Shown: positions 11,070 to 24,115, counted from the first letter of the stretch. The stretch: 64,000 nt of DNA from Harmothoe impar (GCA_947462335.1 OX381716.1:8008861-8072860); one strand, 5' to 3'. Numbers and translations are program-made. The notes: a model not told the origin generated them from the sequence alone.

Positions 11070-13796
11070 ATGATTTATTGAGTATGATAATCAGGCTATA
11101 TATGTGTTAAATGAGATTGCTAGGTTAGGTATTTTCACATAGGATTTTAAGTTTTAATATTATTCAGTCGTATATATAGTCCATTGGTTAAATTAATGCA
11201 TCATTTCAATGTCACAACTATATACTGGAGGCACAATCCAGGTAATGGACAAGAACAATACAGTTATACAAATTCCTCCATTCACTGCTTCAGCCTAGGT
11301 TAGTGCATTAGGGTGGGATCTATACAGCACAGAAAACATGTTCCGAGTGCTTTGCACCGCAATCCCCATTCATTCAGAGCAAAAAAGGGATCGGAGTATG
11401 ATTGTTAAGTACAATGGTACTGTCATATACAATAATGGTCCCATGTGTAGCAAAGAGGCAGGTGCTGGAAGCTGCATCTACACACTGTAAACACTGTGTT
11501 TGTGTGTTTGGTGTATACTGTTGCTTTAGGGGGATATTTAGTGTTACTACAGGGAGTAAGGGGATTTATATATACTCATTTGCATTTGATTTGCATCAGC
11601 ATAGAACAAGTTTTTGCCTAGAACTAATGATTGCTATATCAGTCATTGAATACATTAGCTTGGAAATATCAATGTTTAAAATCGAACTAATGTGTTGATG
11701 AATATTGAATGATTCTGAATCTCTGATTTTCCGATTTTTTCTATTCCTACGTACTTCAAAACATATCTAAGTCCCTTTTTGGGTAGCAGCCTAAATTATT
11801 GAAATATGAGTATATTATATATCCTGATTTATTGCCACCAATCATCAATTGCTTTTCAATGTTTATTCAGTGATCAATTATTTCTTGGCTCCACCTTGTG
11901 TTGCATTGTGCTCTATTTACTGATTTCTGCAGATTGTGTTTGTCTGAAGTAAATATGAACAGTGGGAGTTGTTGCTACACATGGTGTCCAGATATTGAAA
12001 ACATGCTGATTGTCCATTCATGGCTCTGAAAATATCGACTGTGAATAACTGTATGGTTTCATGGCTTTTGTTTAATGTCCCTTATTCTATTGACAACAAT
12101 ATGCATTTTTGGTGGTTTCTTATATAACACAAAACCATGATTGTCATGATTATATCTGTGTATGCACATTTTGGAGAGTTCTATTAAATGAGTGGTGGGG
12201 AGTTAGTTTTTTTCCCCATTACAAACCATGAACGCAGGAAGGCAAAACATCAAGTTGTATTGCCTTATGTTCAATATTCAGGCTTAAATTAGTCCACTAT
12301 TTTCAGACAGAAAGAACTATGCATGGATGGGATTAGCTACAGTGTGGATACCTATCACTGCAACAGCAATGGCATTTAAGGACACCCTTTATTGCTAAGA
12401 GAATCTTTATTACCACTTGTCCGCATACTCCAGTATCACACCCTATCATCCATTGCAAAATGGAGAAATATGTAGAAAATATTCCTCCAAATAAGGAAAA
12501 TGAATTTGATTGGATTTATCCCCCTGTATAAAGGAAAGTTTGACAATGTATGAGAGTCAGGGACAGAGGGTAACAAGGTGCTGTGGGTATGGGTTCAGGA
12601 AGGGGTAACAAATGACCTTTGATGTGTGACATATTGAACACACCACCAGCTGCCCAACTACAGAATGTTCAATGAACTATTAGATAGGTAGGTCCTGTCC
12701 CTGAATGAATACAACAATAATCAATGGATATGTCACTGAGCTGGAGTGAGATTGGATTTCTTTTTCTAGTAGAGTGAACCTCATATGTTATTTAAACAAC
12801 TAGGAGGATTTCAGCACAGTGAAATGATGAATGGCAAGGCTTTTTTTCAGTCAAATGTACTGAGCCCGAAGCAGATTTTACAAAGCGTTTTCAGGTTGCA
12901 GATAGGTTGAGAGAGGAAACCTTCACTTAGCTTGTATTGCCATAAAATACCAAGTAATAAATACTCTTCATACTTTACCATGCAACGGTCACCTGGAAAA
13001 TATGTAAATTGGATGTGCAATGCCTTTGTGCCTGAAGCAGAGAGGAGGACCCATTTAAGTCATAGTGTGTGGCCACTAAGCATGCCTGACCCCTGACATC
13101 TGCCGATCAATCATCAGACTCTCCCCCACTAGTGCAGTATAACTCATTCAGATGAATGTAACTCAGAGATTTTAAATGGAAGCTAAATGCAGTGGAAGAG
13201 GTAGAGTGTAAATGCAAAGCGTAATTGTATGTGCAGGCCATATACAAAGGACACTTAGATCATCAATCATTCTATATTATACTGACAGCTGGATGGAAGT
13301 GCCAATTCAGGCGTGGCCTGGATCACCATGACTAACCTACACCATAGGGGACTGCAAAAAAGTTGCCAATCCCTCAACAAAATCAATGTGCATACTCTTG
13401 GCCAGGAGTTTGGGAGGAGCTCAGGAAAAACTTTTTTTTTAATGTAAAAATGTGTAATGCATTTATAGCCATCATGCACAAATCTTGTATATCTATCATA
13501 AATATATTTCATGGGAGACACTCAATTGATTATCAACCTTTTGACCATAGAGTGCTTTACACTAATATAAACCTTCTTAAGTAGATGCAAAAAAAGCATA
13601 TCAATCACTAGGCTGAGATCCTGGTGTAAAGCTTCATGTTTTACTCCCCACTTACTGCCCCACATGTTGTGGGTAGCACAGCTGTGTACTATAGTAAACC
13701 CATCCACACTGTGGTGTCATAAACACAGGGCTCTGCTAACAGATTTACACTGCACTGAGGACCTAGTTGTAGGTTAGAGAGTGGTGTCCAGGGATT

Positions 13797-13806
13797 GGGG
13801 GGGGGG
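13797..13806. repeat. Poly-G tract
   Basis: A run of G in unit 1. The matching site in unit 2 (about 37,317-37,336) has lengthened to around 16 or more G. It is a simple-sequence tract that differs between the duplicates. Confidence 0.7.
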
Positions 13807-14481
13807 TGAGGAGGCAATGCTGGGCTCCTTACAAAATGCTGACCTATAGAGTCAAGCATTCCTTAGCTCTCTTTTAGTTTTAGCAAAATTTTTAGAGCTG
13901 AAGAACTTCAAAAGACCTGTATAAGTAATAAAAGTTAGTGACACTTTGATTGAATGAACCTTTCTTAGTTGGCACCCAATTAAATGGTGTCAGAATTGAC
14001 CAACTGATCGAAGTTCATAGATGGACAAAGATTGACATCACTGCATATCAGGAAATTCTATCAGCATGTTCTGGTCCAGGCTTTTTCTACTTGGCATCTG
14101 AACATCTACACAATTTGCTGCATTAGTGAATCCTATACTAAAATACACTGAATCAAAGGTATTCCTAGTGCTTGGTTTTCATCATTGTCTGCAGGTTTGT
14201 AAGAACACACCCAGTAGTCACTATTTAGATTATTTTCAGTCATACACACTAGAACTGAGGATTCATTTACGTTTGCAGTAATTTACCCAATTCCTTTGAA
14301 AGTGGCAATTTTACTATGGCATCCATGTATACTCTATCTCAAGCCCCCGTATTTCGTTGAAAACCCTTTATAAACCCTTTCGATGTCAATCTGTCGGGGA
14401 AATACACAACTTAAACAAATCCTGTATTTATTTTTAAATGAATCTGTTAAGTAATAAAGGAGAAAAAGACGATTTATTAAC

Positions 14482-14515
14482 CTGCATGATCTCGAAACAC
14501 ATCCAGATCCGCCAT
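14482..14515 (-). CDS. Possible short first exon next to an ETS motif
   Basis: Reading the minus strand, an ACCGGAAGT ETS-type motif (14,535-14,543) is followed about 20 bp later by ATG GCG GAT, an open stretch of 34 bases (MADLDVFRDHA), and then CAG/GT. The arrangement resembles a TATA-less housekeeping promoter with a first coding exon. The donor (GTTAAT) is weak, and the nearest acceptor-like site would give a 38-nt intron, which is too short for most animals. It may be a captured promoter fragment or a chance match. Confidence 0.2.
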
Positions 14516-14786
14516 GACACCTTGCTCGATACACACTTCCGGTCTGTAAGCCTGCGCGAAAAAATAGTCCCCCCTCCTTCGATCACCTACATCGTCTTTA
14601 TTTGTATAAATTAGGCCTTCTTTTCAATATTTATAGGTTGATTTCTTTGAAAAAGAAGACGATAAAAGTATAAATCGTCCTTTATCCCTGAAAAATATAT
14701 CGTCGCCCAAAAAATCTAGGTCAAGTTTAAGTTCAAGACCAGTGGCCTGAACCGCTGGCAAGTTGATCGTGGAAACTTTTATGATC

Positions 14787-14965
14787 AATTTTCGCCGATC
14801 CATCAACTAAATCAGCCTCAACCAAATTTTCTTGGGGGCTAGGGCCTAATTCAGCTATTGCACGTGTAAATATAGGATGTTTTGTACAGCTTAGGCTTTG
14901 TTTCAAGCTAAAATATGGTATTTTAACCCCCAAACGAACCCAATGAAAAAAAAGTGTCATCGTCT
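14787..14965. repeat. Direct repeat, copy a (offset 242 bp)
   Basis: Shares long runs with 15,029-15,205, such as GGGGCTAGGGCCTAATTCAG and GGTATTTTAACCCC. A third, inverted copy lies at about 41,820-42,005 inside the unit-2-only insert, so this is a family that has been copied around the locus. Confidence 0.8.
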
Positions 14966-15028
14966 CAATCTTAATGTGGGTCAACGATCAGCCGTTGCAA
15001 GCCGAGTGGCCACATTTCTATCTTCTCA

Positions 15029-15205
15029 ATTTCGCCACGATCCATCATGTTTGAAAGTCTCAACCAAATTTTCTGGGGGGCTAGGGCCTAATTCAGCTAT
15101 TGTACATGTAAATATGGGATGTTTTGTAGATCTTAGGCTTGGTTTCAAGCAAAAATATGGTATTTTAACCCCTAAACGGAGTCAATGAAAAAAAAAAGAT
15201 ATCGT
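15029..15205. repeat. Direct repeat, copy b
   Basis: Second copy of the 14,787-14,965 repeat, ending next to the tRNA-like gene. It differs from copy a at scattered bases and by a longer A run near 15,187. Confidence 0.8.
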
Positions 15206-15220
15206 CTTAAAACAAAAGTC

Positions 15221-15298
15221 GTCCCAGATTCGTCCGGGAATCGAACCCGGGCCCGGCGCGTGGGAGGCGAGGACGCTAACCACTCAGCCGTCTCGGAC
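15221..15298 (-). tRNA. tRNA-like gene or tRNA-derived fragment (possible Gly-CCC)
   Basis: The minus strand carries an A-box-like GGCTGAGTGG with TTAG, a B box GGTTCGATTCC inside a 5-bp CCGGG/CCCGG T stem, and an anticodon-type loop CTCCCAC that would read CCC (glycine). The outer ends GTCCGAG and CTGGGAC pair at six of seven positions. Against a working tRNA, about six extra bases lie between the T stem and the acceptor strand, and two pairs of the anticodon stem do not match. I call it a tRNA pseudogene or the head of a tRNA-derived SINE; Pol III internal promoter function remains plausible. Confidence 0.55.
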
Positions 15299-15627
15299 AA
15301 GCTTGGGGTGTTGATCTCAGTTGGCGGAGTGATCCATACGCCAGACCGGAAGTGAAGTTTTCGCGAAATATGGAGGTTTGAGGAAATACGGGGGCTGGTT
15401 ATTCAGCTTTTGAGAAATACGAGGATCAGTGCTTAGGCCTACCTGACTTGATATTTCGTCAAACCATTTAGAAATAAAGTACATTAATTGTTAATTTGGT
15501 TACTTTCTTGTAAATAATCAACACAATTGCTTCATGTAAAAATTAACTGCGGGAAATTCAACTAATGTCTGAGGTAATACAGGAAAGCATGATATAAACT
15601 CCAAATGCAAGATGATGTAATATAATA

Positions 15628-16165
15628 CAGTTAACTTCTTCCTAACGATCACCCCTCAACAACGACCAGCTCGCCATTGTGACCACTTAAGTCCCAACCA
15701 TTTTCCCTTTTGTTTTGGTACATTAGAGGGGTTGCGACCACCCCACCCTCCGACCACTTAAATTCCCGTCCAAAAGAGGGGGTTTCTCCCTTTAATGTGA
15801 CCACTGTGTCCAAGATTGAACCTTTTTTTTTTAGAGAAATTCCCTGCTCTCACTCATCTAGTTCTCACCTGACTAGATGTCACACATCAGAGAGATAGTC
15901 CCCCCCCCCCACACACACACACATTACCACTGGTCCACTCCCACCTGACTAGTAGTCACCCATCAGAGGGATAGAAGCCCTCTCCACCTCCACACACGCA
16001 CCACTGCCATGTCACCTGTCAATGGTTGACCAGAAGTCCCCATCCCCGCCCCTACGACACCACCCACTTACCTGACTATCTCAAACTCCATCTATAGCGA
16101 CCAACTGGCCATTGCGACCACTTTTAGATAGTCCAAAGGGTGATCGCAAGAGAGGGAGTCAACTG
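15628..16165. mobile_element. Pogo/Tigger-like MITE, TA-flanked (unit 1 copy)
   Basis: The ends read TA-CAGTTAACTTC and GAGTCAACTG-TA, inverted repeats next to a TA dinucleotide. Further in, GATCACCC and GGGTGATCGC continue the inverted symmetry. CAGTTGA-type ends with TA targets are characteristic of pogo/Tigger elements of the Tc1/mariner group. A shorter copy is at the matching place in unit 2 (38,440-38,826), so it was there before the duplication. The interior has C-rich and AC-rich simple sequence near 15,900. No transposase. Confidence 0.75.
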
Positions 16166-16449
16166 TATTCGCGGATAATGTTCACAAATGGTACATCAAT
16201 ATGTTACTACTGTATGTATTTCTATAAATCTACCAATTAACCTTCCTTCTGGGCTGGCAAGGCTCACAAAGATCTGGGTGAATGTCACTAACTACAATGT
16301 TGCCCAAGTCTACCCTGCTCTTGTTAATTTTGTATTTTCATTGATACATAAGGACACATAGAAGATAAGTAATTACATTTCTCAATGTTATGATCAGAGG
16401 TATAAGGACAGTTTGGTACTGAATATATGTCAGCTTCTGCTATGCCTTA

Positions 16450-16700
16450 ACAAACTAGAGCCAGGCCTTAAAGGCCCTTGTGTATGTGCAAACAGAACTG
16501 TGACTGTAGTATCTAGAATGAGGCTGAGTGTCAGTGAGAGGAGACTGGTAACCAATGTAACACACGTCCCACAAACACAGCACCAGGGGTCAACACATAC
16601 TCTACACACATATAAGGATGAAGGGGATGATAAACTATTGAGGAGGGATATTGTGACTAACATATCAGTTGTGTGCCTACTACCCTTTCAATGAATGCAC
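16450..16700. repeat. Repeated block 1 of 3
   Basis: Contains ACACACGTCCCACAAACACA and CAGCACCAGGGGTCAACACA. The same block recurs at about 17,450-17,665 in the spacer after unit 1 and at about 39,070-39,320 in unit 2. Short open frames on both strands are shared among copies but resemble no protein that I know. Confidence 0.75.
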
Positions 16701-16990
16701 CCCTTTTTAACCTTAACCTTAACCAAAGTCTGTTTGACAAATGAGTATATTCTCAAAGCACATGCCTACATATGTGCAGATTATTACAGCTTTCCAGTTG
16801 TCTTTTGCATGTATCTGTTATTGCTGAGACTAAATGTCCCTCCATGTGAGTCTATCTTAGGACAATGATGATTCAGCAATCACAATCATCAAATTATAAA
16901 GATGAAAGGAAGAGTATTTCTGACACCACAGACAATTCAGAGCTGGTATTAATAGACTTTGCCCCTGGTCTCTCTGTTCTTCACCTGACA

Positions 16991-18782
16991 TTGTAGCAAT
17001 AATGCAAAGATCCCACGTAACTCCTCATGATAATATTCTGATAATATACAATCACAAGTTTCTTTTGTTGTGTGTAGATGTGGCTTCCGCCATGCGCCTC
17101 ATTCCTGCACCAGGGACTGTTATTGCTAGGTCACATTGATCATATCTCAGTAGAGGCTTGGGGGCTGTATATATATACAGTACTATTGCACTGACCCATT
17201 GGATTCCTTTCTTTCTGACTGAATGCGGATTGTGGTCTGATATGACCCTAACACTGGACTTTGTGTAGGACCTGAGAGTTGTGTTACTGAGCTGCAATAA
17301 TCACATTCCTACCCTAATGCACTGATATGTTATGTTTACAGAGGGATCTGCATAACTGTATTGTACTCGTGTATTCCCTGCATTGTACCTCCGGTTAACA
17401 AATAGTACAACTTATGGTCCTGCTATAGTGAAACAGACTAGAGACTACACCATTGTGTGTGCAGACAGAACTATGAGTAAGGTATCCAGAATGAGGCTGA
17501 GTGTCAGTGAGAGGAGACCTGTAACCAAGGTAACACACGTCCCACAAACACAGCACCAGGGGTCAACACATACTCTACACACATGTAGGCACAAAGGGGA
17601 TAAGAAACCATAGGGGTGGGATATTGTGACCAACATATCAGTTGTGTGCCTACTACCCTTTCAATTGTTGCACCTCGTTTCACCTTGGGACATTGTTAAA
17701 ACAGAAAGTGGTACAAATTCTGTGTTTATCTTTGGTTCTAACCTAAAGTATCAGTTTAAATAAAAGGGGACTGACATTAGCTTTTACCATCTAAAGTTAC
17801 ACCTTGCATTCAGTTACACGATAACGATGATGTTTGACATATTGAAAGAAGATGTAATGAAAAATGCTGTCCTAGAATCTGTTTTATTCCCACAGAATAT
17901 ACCAAACATTCAGGATTAATAAAAAACTCTGACTGCTAACTGATGGCTCAGTTGTTGTTAGAGATCTGTTTTCCTGTATCCCATTAATGAATAGTGATAG
18001 AGAAAACAATGATACTAACAACACCCTTCCTTACATCAAAATATTTTGAGACAATATGATGAACAAGTACCTCTTCATTTTATGTATCACTGCAGTGTGG
18101 CCAGGTTTATGGTGTTAATTTCATATAACAAAAACATTGTGTAAGTCGACTATGATATCTAAAAGTAATTTACTAAGCACAATATAAGTTGAAAAGTTTA
18201 GTATGAATTGGGAATCGATTGAGATATAAAAATCAGTTGAATACTTGAATACTTAAAACAGGTGGATTTGACGTGCAGCAGCCTTTCTTCAAAGGTGTCA
18301 CATTCTCACAAAACAGCTTCGACTTATGAGAAGTTCTGGCAGTAATTAATCCTGCCAGGACAATGCTGGAGATGTGTTTTACCTGTCTGTATCTGCACCA
18401 GTGGCAATAGCAGCGACGATATCTGGTTTGCTCATTAACATTATTGCTTGCATCAGCATGTCCTAGAATCAATCAAAATCTCGGGAGATGTGTTTATCCA
18501 ACCCAGACTGAGTAAACTCATAGAGTGTTCAAGGAAACATCAATAAGGTCTTCAAATATGCACATGATCTCAAACATCACAGATACTAAAAATATCAAAG
18601 GCTATGAAAAACTATAAAAGCAGAAGGAAGTGTTGATTTCCTGTCTTTTGTCAAATACATTTTAAAACAAAAACAAATTGCCAAATAAATCAATGGGAGT
18701 AGTAAACAAGGAATAACATTTAGAAAAACTCATTATTGTTAGGACGAAATCCAATTTCTCATGCCATGTGTTTCCAATATTG
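16991..18782. other. Spacer after unit 1; second copy of the 16.45-kb block
   Basis: Homology to unit 2 stops at about 16,990 (unit 2 at about 43,063). About 17,450-17,665 is a second copy of the block at 16,450-16,700. The remainder, about 17,670-18,780, is AT-rich and I see no gene in it. Confidence 0.5.
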
Positions 18783-19190
18783 TGTAGGGGTACGATATGA
18801 TGTGTGTTAGCTCTGTATAGAGTGTTTTCCGAGTAAGGTCTGTTATCTGGCTTGGTCTCTGTGCCTGGAGTTAGCGCACACAGTTCCCGGGAGAGCATTC
18901 GGATCCTCTCCTGGCTACCGTGTGCCACTCACAGGTAGGAGGTTGACCCTCACCTGTGACCCCAAGTGCAAGGTATAAAAGAGGTGTTGACGACCTGTAG
19001 CGGGCAATCAGTTCTGACTCAACTTATTGTACTTCACATAGTCCTATTGTGTGGACAGATTGGTATATTATAAGGATACCTGAGGTTTATTCTTGAAATG
19101 AACAGACATATATTCTCGCACCTGGAAAATCCCCCATTCACCATCCACCTAGAATAATCTTATCAAATCTTGTTAAAAACCCCCAGACAC
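18783..19190 (+). mobile_element. Diverged LTR, plus orientation
   Basis: It starts TGTAGGGGTACGATAT, matching the start of the LTR at 37,385-37,807 read on its minus strand (TGTAGGGGCATGATAT). Both share AGCTAGCGCACACAGTTCC-like and CCTGGGAGAG-like blocks. A TATAAAA box lies at 18,974-18,980. The right end is not clear, and no polypurine tract or internal coding region adjoins it. It is most likely an old solo LTR of the same family. Confidence 0.55.
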
Positions 19191-19270
19191 CAACTTGTCT
19201 TAGGGTCTACCCTTCCATGTTCTCTTGTATCTCCACGCACTATACTAGCCTGCAGACATTTAGTATCTAG

Positions 19271-19283
19271 TTGTTGTTGTTGA
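19271..19283. repeat. Short GTT microsatellite
   Basis: Four GTT units just left of the foldback element. Confidence 0.6.
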
Positions 19284-19359
19284 TATTTTTATTGGCATAC
19301 TAAAAATGTTACAAGGGAACTTTTTCATTTAATAGCCAAAGAATGAGAAAAATATGTTA

Positions 19360-20270
19360 GTAGGGTGGCAGAATCTTGAAATTTTACCACATGAGGGATG
19401 GAATGTTAGGGATTGGCATCAATGCCAGACTTGAAGTTTGACCTATATTGAACAAGTACAGGGTGGATGCCAGCTGAAATTATCCTTTTTCTTTGAAATA
19501 GGGCCCGATAAAGGCGGCCATTACCAAAATTCACTATTTCTGATATAGCTTTACAGCTAATGATGATAGACATTCAATTAAAGTGTCTACATCCCCATTT
19601 TCAGGGTCTAGCAACATAATGAATACATCACATGACCTCTGCAATGCATAATTTACCCATTATAGGCCTAATAATGGTAGCCATTATCAAAATTTACCAT
19701 TTTCTTCATAGCTTTCCTAATAAGGATGGTAGACATTAATTTGAAGTGGCTACATCCACATTTTCAGGGTCTAGGATCATGATAAAGACATCACATGACC
19801 TCTCCAGTGCACAGTTTACCAATTATAGGTATTGACATATGGCAGCCATTGTAGAGATTTACAGTGTTTGCTATATCTCTGTGAATAAGGGTGATAAACA
19901 TTCTTTGAAAGTGGATACATCCACATTTTCAGGGTCTAGCAACATAATAAAGACATCACATGACCTCTCCAATGAATGACTTTCATATTATAGGTCTCTT
20001 TGTGGTTGCCATTACAGAAATCTACCATTTTCACCATCGCTTGCAGATAAGAATGCTAGAGATTCAAAGCTACATCAGAAATAGTGAATTTTGGTAATTG
20101 GCCACCCTTTATCAGGCCCTATTTCAAAGAAAAACAACAATTTCAGCTGGCATCCACCCTGAACTTGTTTAATATAGGTTAAACTTTAAGTCTGGCATGG
20201 ATGCCAATCCCTAACATTCCATCCCTCATAAAATGATTTCTAGCCTTCTTTTGAAATTTTACCACCCTAC
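19360..20270. mobile_element. 911-bp foldback element with about 200-bp inverted arms and internal repeats
   Basis: The ends read TA-GTAGGGTGG and CCACCCTAC-TA. The arms stay complementary inward for about 200 bp, for example GGGATTGGCATC with GATGCCAATCCC and GATAAAGG with CCTTTATC, with a small insertion in the right arm. The centre holds about four diverged copies of a block containing ACATCCACATTTTCAGGGTC and GACATCACATGACCTC, spaced about 160-170 bp. There is no open frame. Long arms around tandem repeats is the classic foldback layout; a TA target is possible. Confidence 0.8.
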
Positions 20271-23200
20271 TATGTCTGGTAGAAGATACCGTCAGACACA
20301 GTTATTTACAGATCGACAGTTATTTATCACAATTGGTCCGTTCAGGTTGCCGAGGCACGTTTACCTCAAGGGGAGGATTAGAGCAGGCAGCTTTACACTA
20401 AGGTCTAGACAGTGTGTACAGGGGATTATCCAAACTGTCAGGCAGAAAACTGTCAAAGTGGTACAACTAGAGGGCTGTCATTTGAGTATTTACGAGAGCT
20501 CTCCTGGCCCGTTACATATTCACCACAAACCCTGTAAAGTTTTGGCTTTTCTGTAACGCATTTAAGCATTTCCATGCAGAGACTGCTTTTGACAAGTGTG
20601 CTCAGGACAGTTCAGCAGTAAGTTTAGATACTCATTATTCATCCTACATCTTCTGTTACATGACGTCTAGACTGCTCTTTGTCATTTCACTGCAAATCCC
20701 AGAGAGAATGCTAGGAAATGGCAATATTGTAATCTTTTTTATTCCTCACAGCATATTCTCCAAAAGGTAGAGAGCCAATTGTGAACCCTCAGTTAGAGTG
20801 CTGCTACATTGATGGTAGGGAGATTATTCAGCTGAATTTTATAGTACAGCTGGCTTCCCTAAATAAATAGTATTTATGTAATAATGTTATAATTATGAGC
20901 CAATGAAAAAGTATTACACCTAAAAGTTCAGGAAACAGCCTCCTATTGAACACAGGGTTGTGAAAACCTAGTAGCATCACCAGGTAAAGGTACACAGGGG
21001 CCAATAGACAAGGGGAGTAACGCCAATCTTTCCCTTAATATTTCAGTCACGTCCCCTTTTCATATCTAGTTCAATGCAGTGCTTAACTGTTTAACGTATC
21101 TGTATCTTCAAGTATTTGGCAATGTTTTCGTCAAAAATATTGACAGGATAAAAAAAATTGTGAGGAATAGGCAAACTGTTATCACTTCCAACATTCAGTG
21201 TCGAGGAAACTACCAGCTGACATGGCAGGTTTCTAGGGTTGTGGTGACAATCAATCATCCATGGCCCCCAGGAGGACAGGAAGTCAATGGCAGAATTGGC
21301 TGTCTGTCACGTTTACCTCAAGGGGAGGATTAGAGCAGGCAGCTTTACACTAAGGTGTACACAGTGCTGCACCACGGTGTTAATCTCAAACCACAGGCCT
21401 AACAGTGTCCTGTGCTAGAGATGGTTGACAGGGGGCTGGTAGTATTAGGGTAAAAGCCTGACACTGTGGAGGACACTAGTGCCATTTACCCCCTGCAGCC
21501 TATACTTCAGTTCTGAGTCTAGGTGTAGAGATGAGGGGTCATTGGCAATGGAGTGCTGTGTAGACATAAAGTGGACATAAAGGTTTAAAGGGATGTACCT
21601 TAGTCCCAGTGGTGTAGTGGGTTGCTCTGGAATGAAAATATAGGATAAAAATCACTTACTAAAACGATTTTCATGCATTTAAGACATCAGTGGTCATTGG
21701 AACTAATCCTTGCTATGGAGTGTCACCCAAACTAATATATAAAGACACACATTGGACCAAGTTGAAATAAGTTTTAGTTAATTGTGTTAAGTTATACTTT
21801 GGTTACAAACATGAATGATATTGCTGTTGGATGTAAATTCATTGATTACTGTTGCTTTTAACCTGGAGACTGGGAGAGGCTATCAGTTTGGGGTAATATA
21901 AGGTCTCTGGCCTAACCATGGTGCAAATTGGCACTAATTATACAGAGATGAGTCGGGTATTGGGTGGATATAACCCACTTATCTAGTCGGTAGTGAGGCT
22001 AATCACCATTAGGGCACATTGCACCCTCTTGGTTCACAAGACAAGATCCCAAGTATTGTGCAAGCTCCTATTTAGAAGAAACTTATTTTCAGACATTGCA
22101 TATTAGGGGTCATCTATAGTCAAGGGCAACCTGCCTTGAAGCATTGAGGTCTCCTGCCCTTGTGGATTTAGATTTTTATCAATTTGATTGGAATAAAAAA
22201 AAAAGAACTTTTGGTCTTGTAGAGTATTTTATCCACAGCATGTAATGTTTTATACGGTGAAGTGAATGGTGAATGAATTTTATCTTTAGCTGAGAAACCA
22301 ATGGGATGATATTACAAAAATGAAGACAGAACCATAGCAGTTAGCACCGCATCACTACTGGGTACTTTGCTAAGTGGATTGGACTACCCTGGTGACCTAT
22401 ACCCTCGTATAATGCAAGCAAATTGGATGAAACCGATCCAATTTCTTACACCATGAACACTGATAGAAATTGGACCACATCAGCCTCAAATCATTGAGGA
22501 AAAGGAAATGAGGCTGCAAGATGGGTGTTGAGTCAAAGTAATAAAAGGCTGGTGTTTCCTGTTTATCAAACTAAACAAAGAAGTTTATTTTCACCACCTT
22601 AATGGGCCTCCAATTTATTGGGTTTTTTCTACGTTTACGGACTATTATTTATGCTCCCCATTAGAACGCTACTCATAATCTACTCTTGGGAGATCTCTTA
22701 CAATGCTTGAGGGTTGCAAACAGTAGGTAGGACCATGCTCCAGCAAATTCACTAAAATAATGCCTCACATTTGAAATGAACAGGCGTTCACTAAGCTCCT
22801 TATACAGGCTACCTATAGCAGCTACTTGGCCTGTCCTCTTAACCTCCTTCTCTGCTAGTCAATAACCCTCTCCAGTCTCACATGTTCCCTTTGATGACAA
22901 GGTTGCTGCAAGAAGCCTGTGAGTCCAGAGTCCACAGGCTGATATAAAGATAAGGTGTTGATTGTGAGATGCAGGACAGGAATAGGACAGTTAATTATGA
23001 GGCAGCTTACCTGCATAGCCTGGCCCCACAGGTTCAGAAATGTTCAATTACTTATCAACAACTTTTCTCAAAAGTCACCCTTTCTTGCCGCATTGGTCAC
23101 TAGTCAGTAACAAAGCGACTGCCATCTTCTGGAAAGGTACTATAATACATATTGTATTTCAGGCACAGGGAACCACATAGGATGATCTAAGCACACCATT

Positions 23201-23870
23201 TGATTTTCTGTTAGGAATGCCAACTTTCCAAATCCTCTGACATCAAGCCACTTTTGAATGGCTCTGATAGCATTAATTCCCATTTGCTGCATTACATATT
23301 AATATATGATGCATTTACAGGGATCGCAAATTAAGTATTAGATACAATCAATGAATACAGCGCTATGATATATTGATGATCAGAAATAACAAACTGAGGT
23401 TGTCAATTTGGTATTGTCCATTTAGATAAGTAAAAACACGTATCCGATAGAGAAAGTAATTGGTTTTAAATTGAAGATGTGGCTGCAAGCAGCTAGAATT
23501 GTAATAAGGCCAACCACCCACTTCATTGAAACAAAACATACATCAATTGCACACAGAAATGTTGCACCTACTAATCACTGTTCCTCTCTCTCATGCAAAT
23601 GTGAGCTGATAGTGAGGTGGTATCAAATCCATAGTGAGATGGAAAGAGATTTGATTTTGAAATGAAGGCTCCAATCTGATTTAACTGTACAGGTTAAGCA
23701 GCAATCATTGTTGAAGGAGGCTCTATACTATGTAAAATGATTCCACTGAAGGAGAAGAAAGAGACCTGAATCAAAGGAAACAACTGTGTCCTTGATATCT
23801 TTACTACACTCTATCCCTCTCTCTCATCTCCAAACATCTATCAAGTCTTTGATGTTTTCCAACCCTTTAA

Positions 23871-24115
23871 GGGTCTTCTAATGTATTACTAGAGCATGGC
23901 CTTTGTCATCATGATGCATGGACAAAGCAGTGTCCAGTACTCAAACAGCCCTGCTGAGTAACTGACCAGTGTGAAACCCATGCATTATGCAGCCCCTGTG
24001 CAGCTCATAAACTGCTGTAGTGTTGGCATCAGCTATGTTGGTGCATCATGCCAACTGCATTTGTGCATCATGAAGACAATTGTCATTGTTTGGCAACATG
24101 CTTCATGAACAGCTT
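23871..24115. mobile_element. TTAA-type MITE, unit 2 copy (decayed)
   Basis: Counterpart of the element at 5,275-5,513. The left end AACCCTTTAAGGG is kept; the right end has decayed to AGCTTAAAGG. Its presence in both units shows that it is older than the duplication. Confidence 0.5.

Larger units (their letters stand above)
14320..15475. mobile_element. 1.15-kb insert with tRNA-like gene and promoter-like motifs (unit 1 only)
   Basis: The unit 1 flanks (GTGGCATC-like on the left, TACATT on the right) meet directly in unit 2 at about 38,280, so this block is extra in unit 1. Two words are inverted between its ends: AGCCCCCGTATTTC near 14,343 with its complement near 15,384, and CACTTCCGGTCTG at 14,533 with its complement at 15,342. 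In between lie two direct copies of a roughly 180-bp sequence (offset 242 bp) and a tRNA-like gene. It may be a composite or captured-sequence transposon. There is no transposase. Confidence 0.6.
370..16990. repeat. Segmental duplication, unit 1
   Basis: This is the first copy of a large direct duplication. The homologous blocks are about 370-6,535 with 20,572-24,903, and about 7,712-16,990 with 32,548-43,063, in the same order and orientation. Long stretches align word for word, for example 8,043-8,730 with 32,867-33,600 and 12,770-13,620 with 36,300-37,140. The units differ by discrete insertions that are annotated separately. The stretch 6,536-7,711 has no counterpart in unit 2. No intact gene is seen; the many short open frames are shared between units because the DNA is duplicated. 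Confidence 0.85.
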
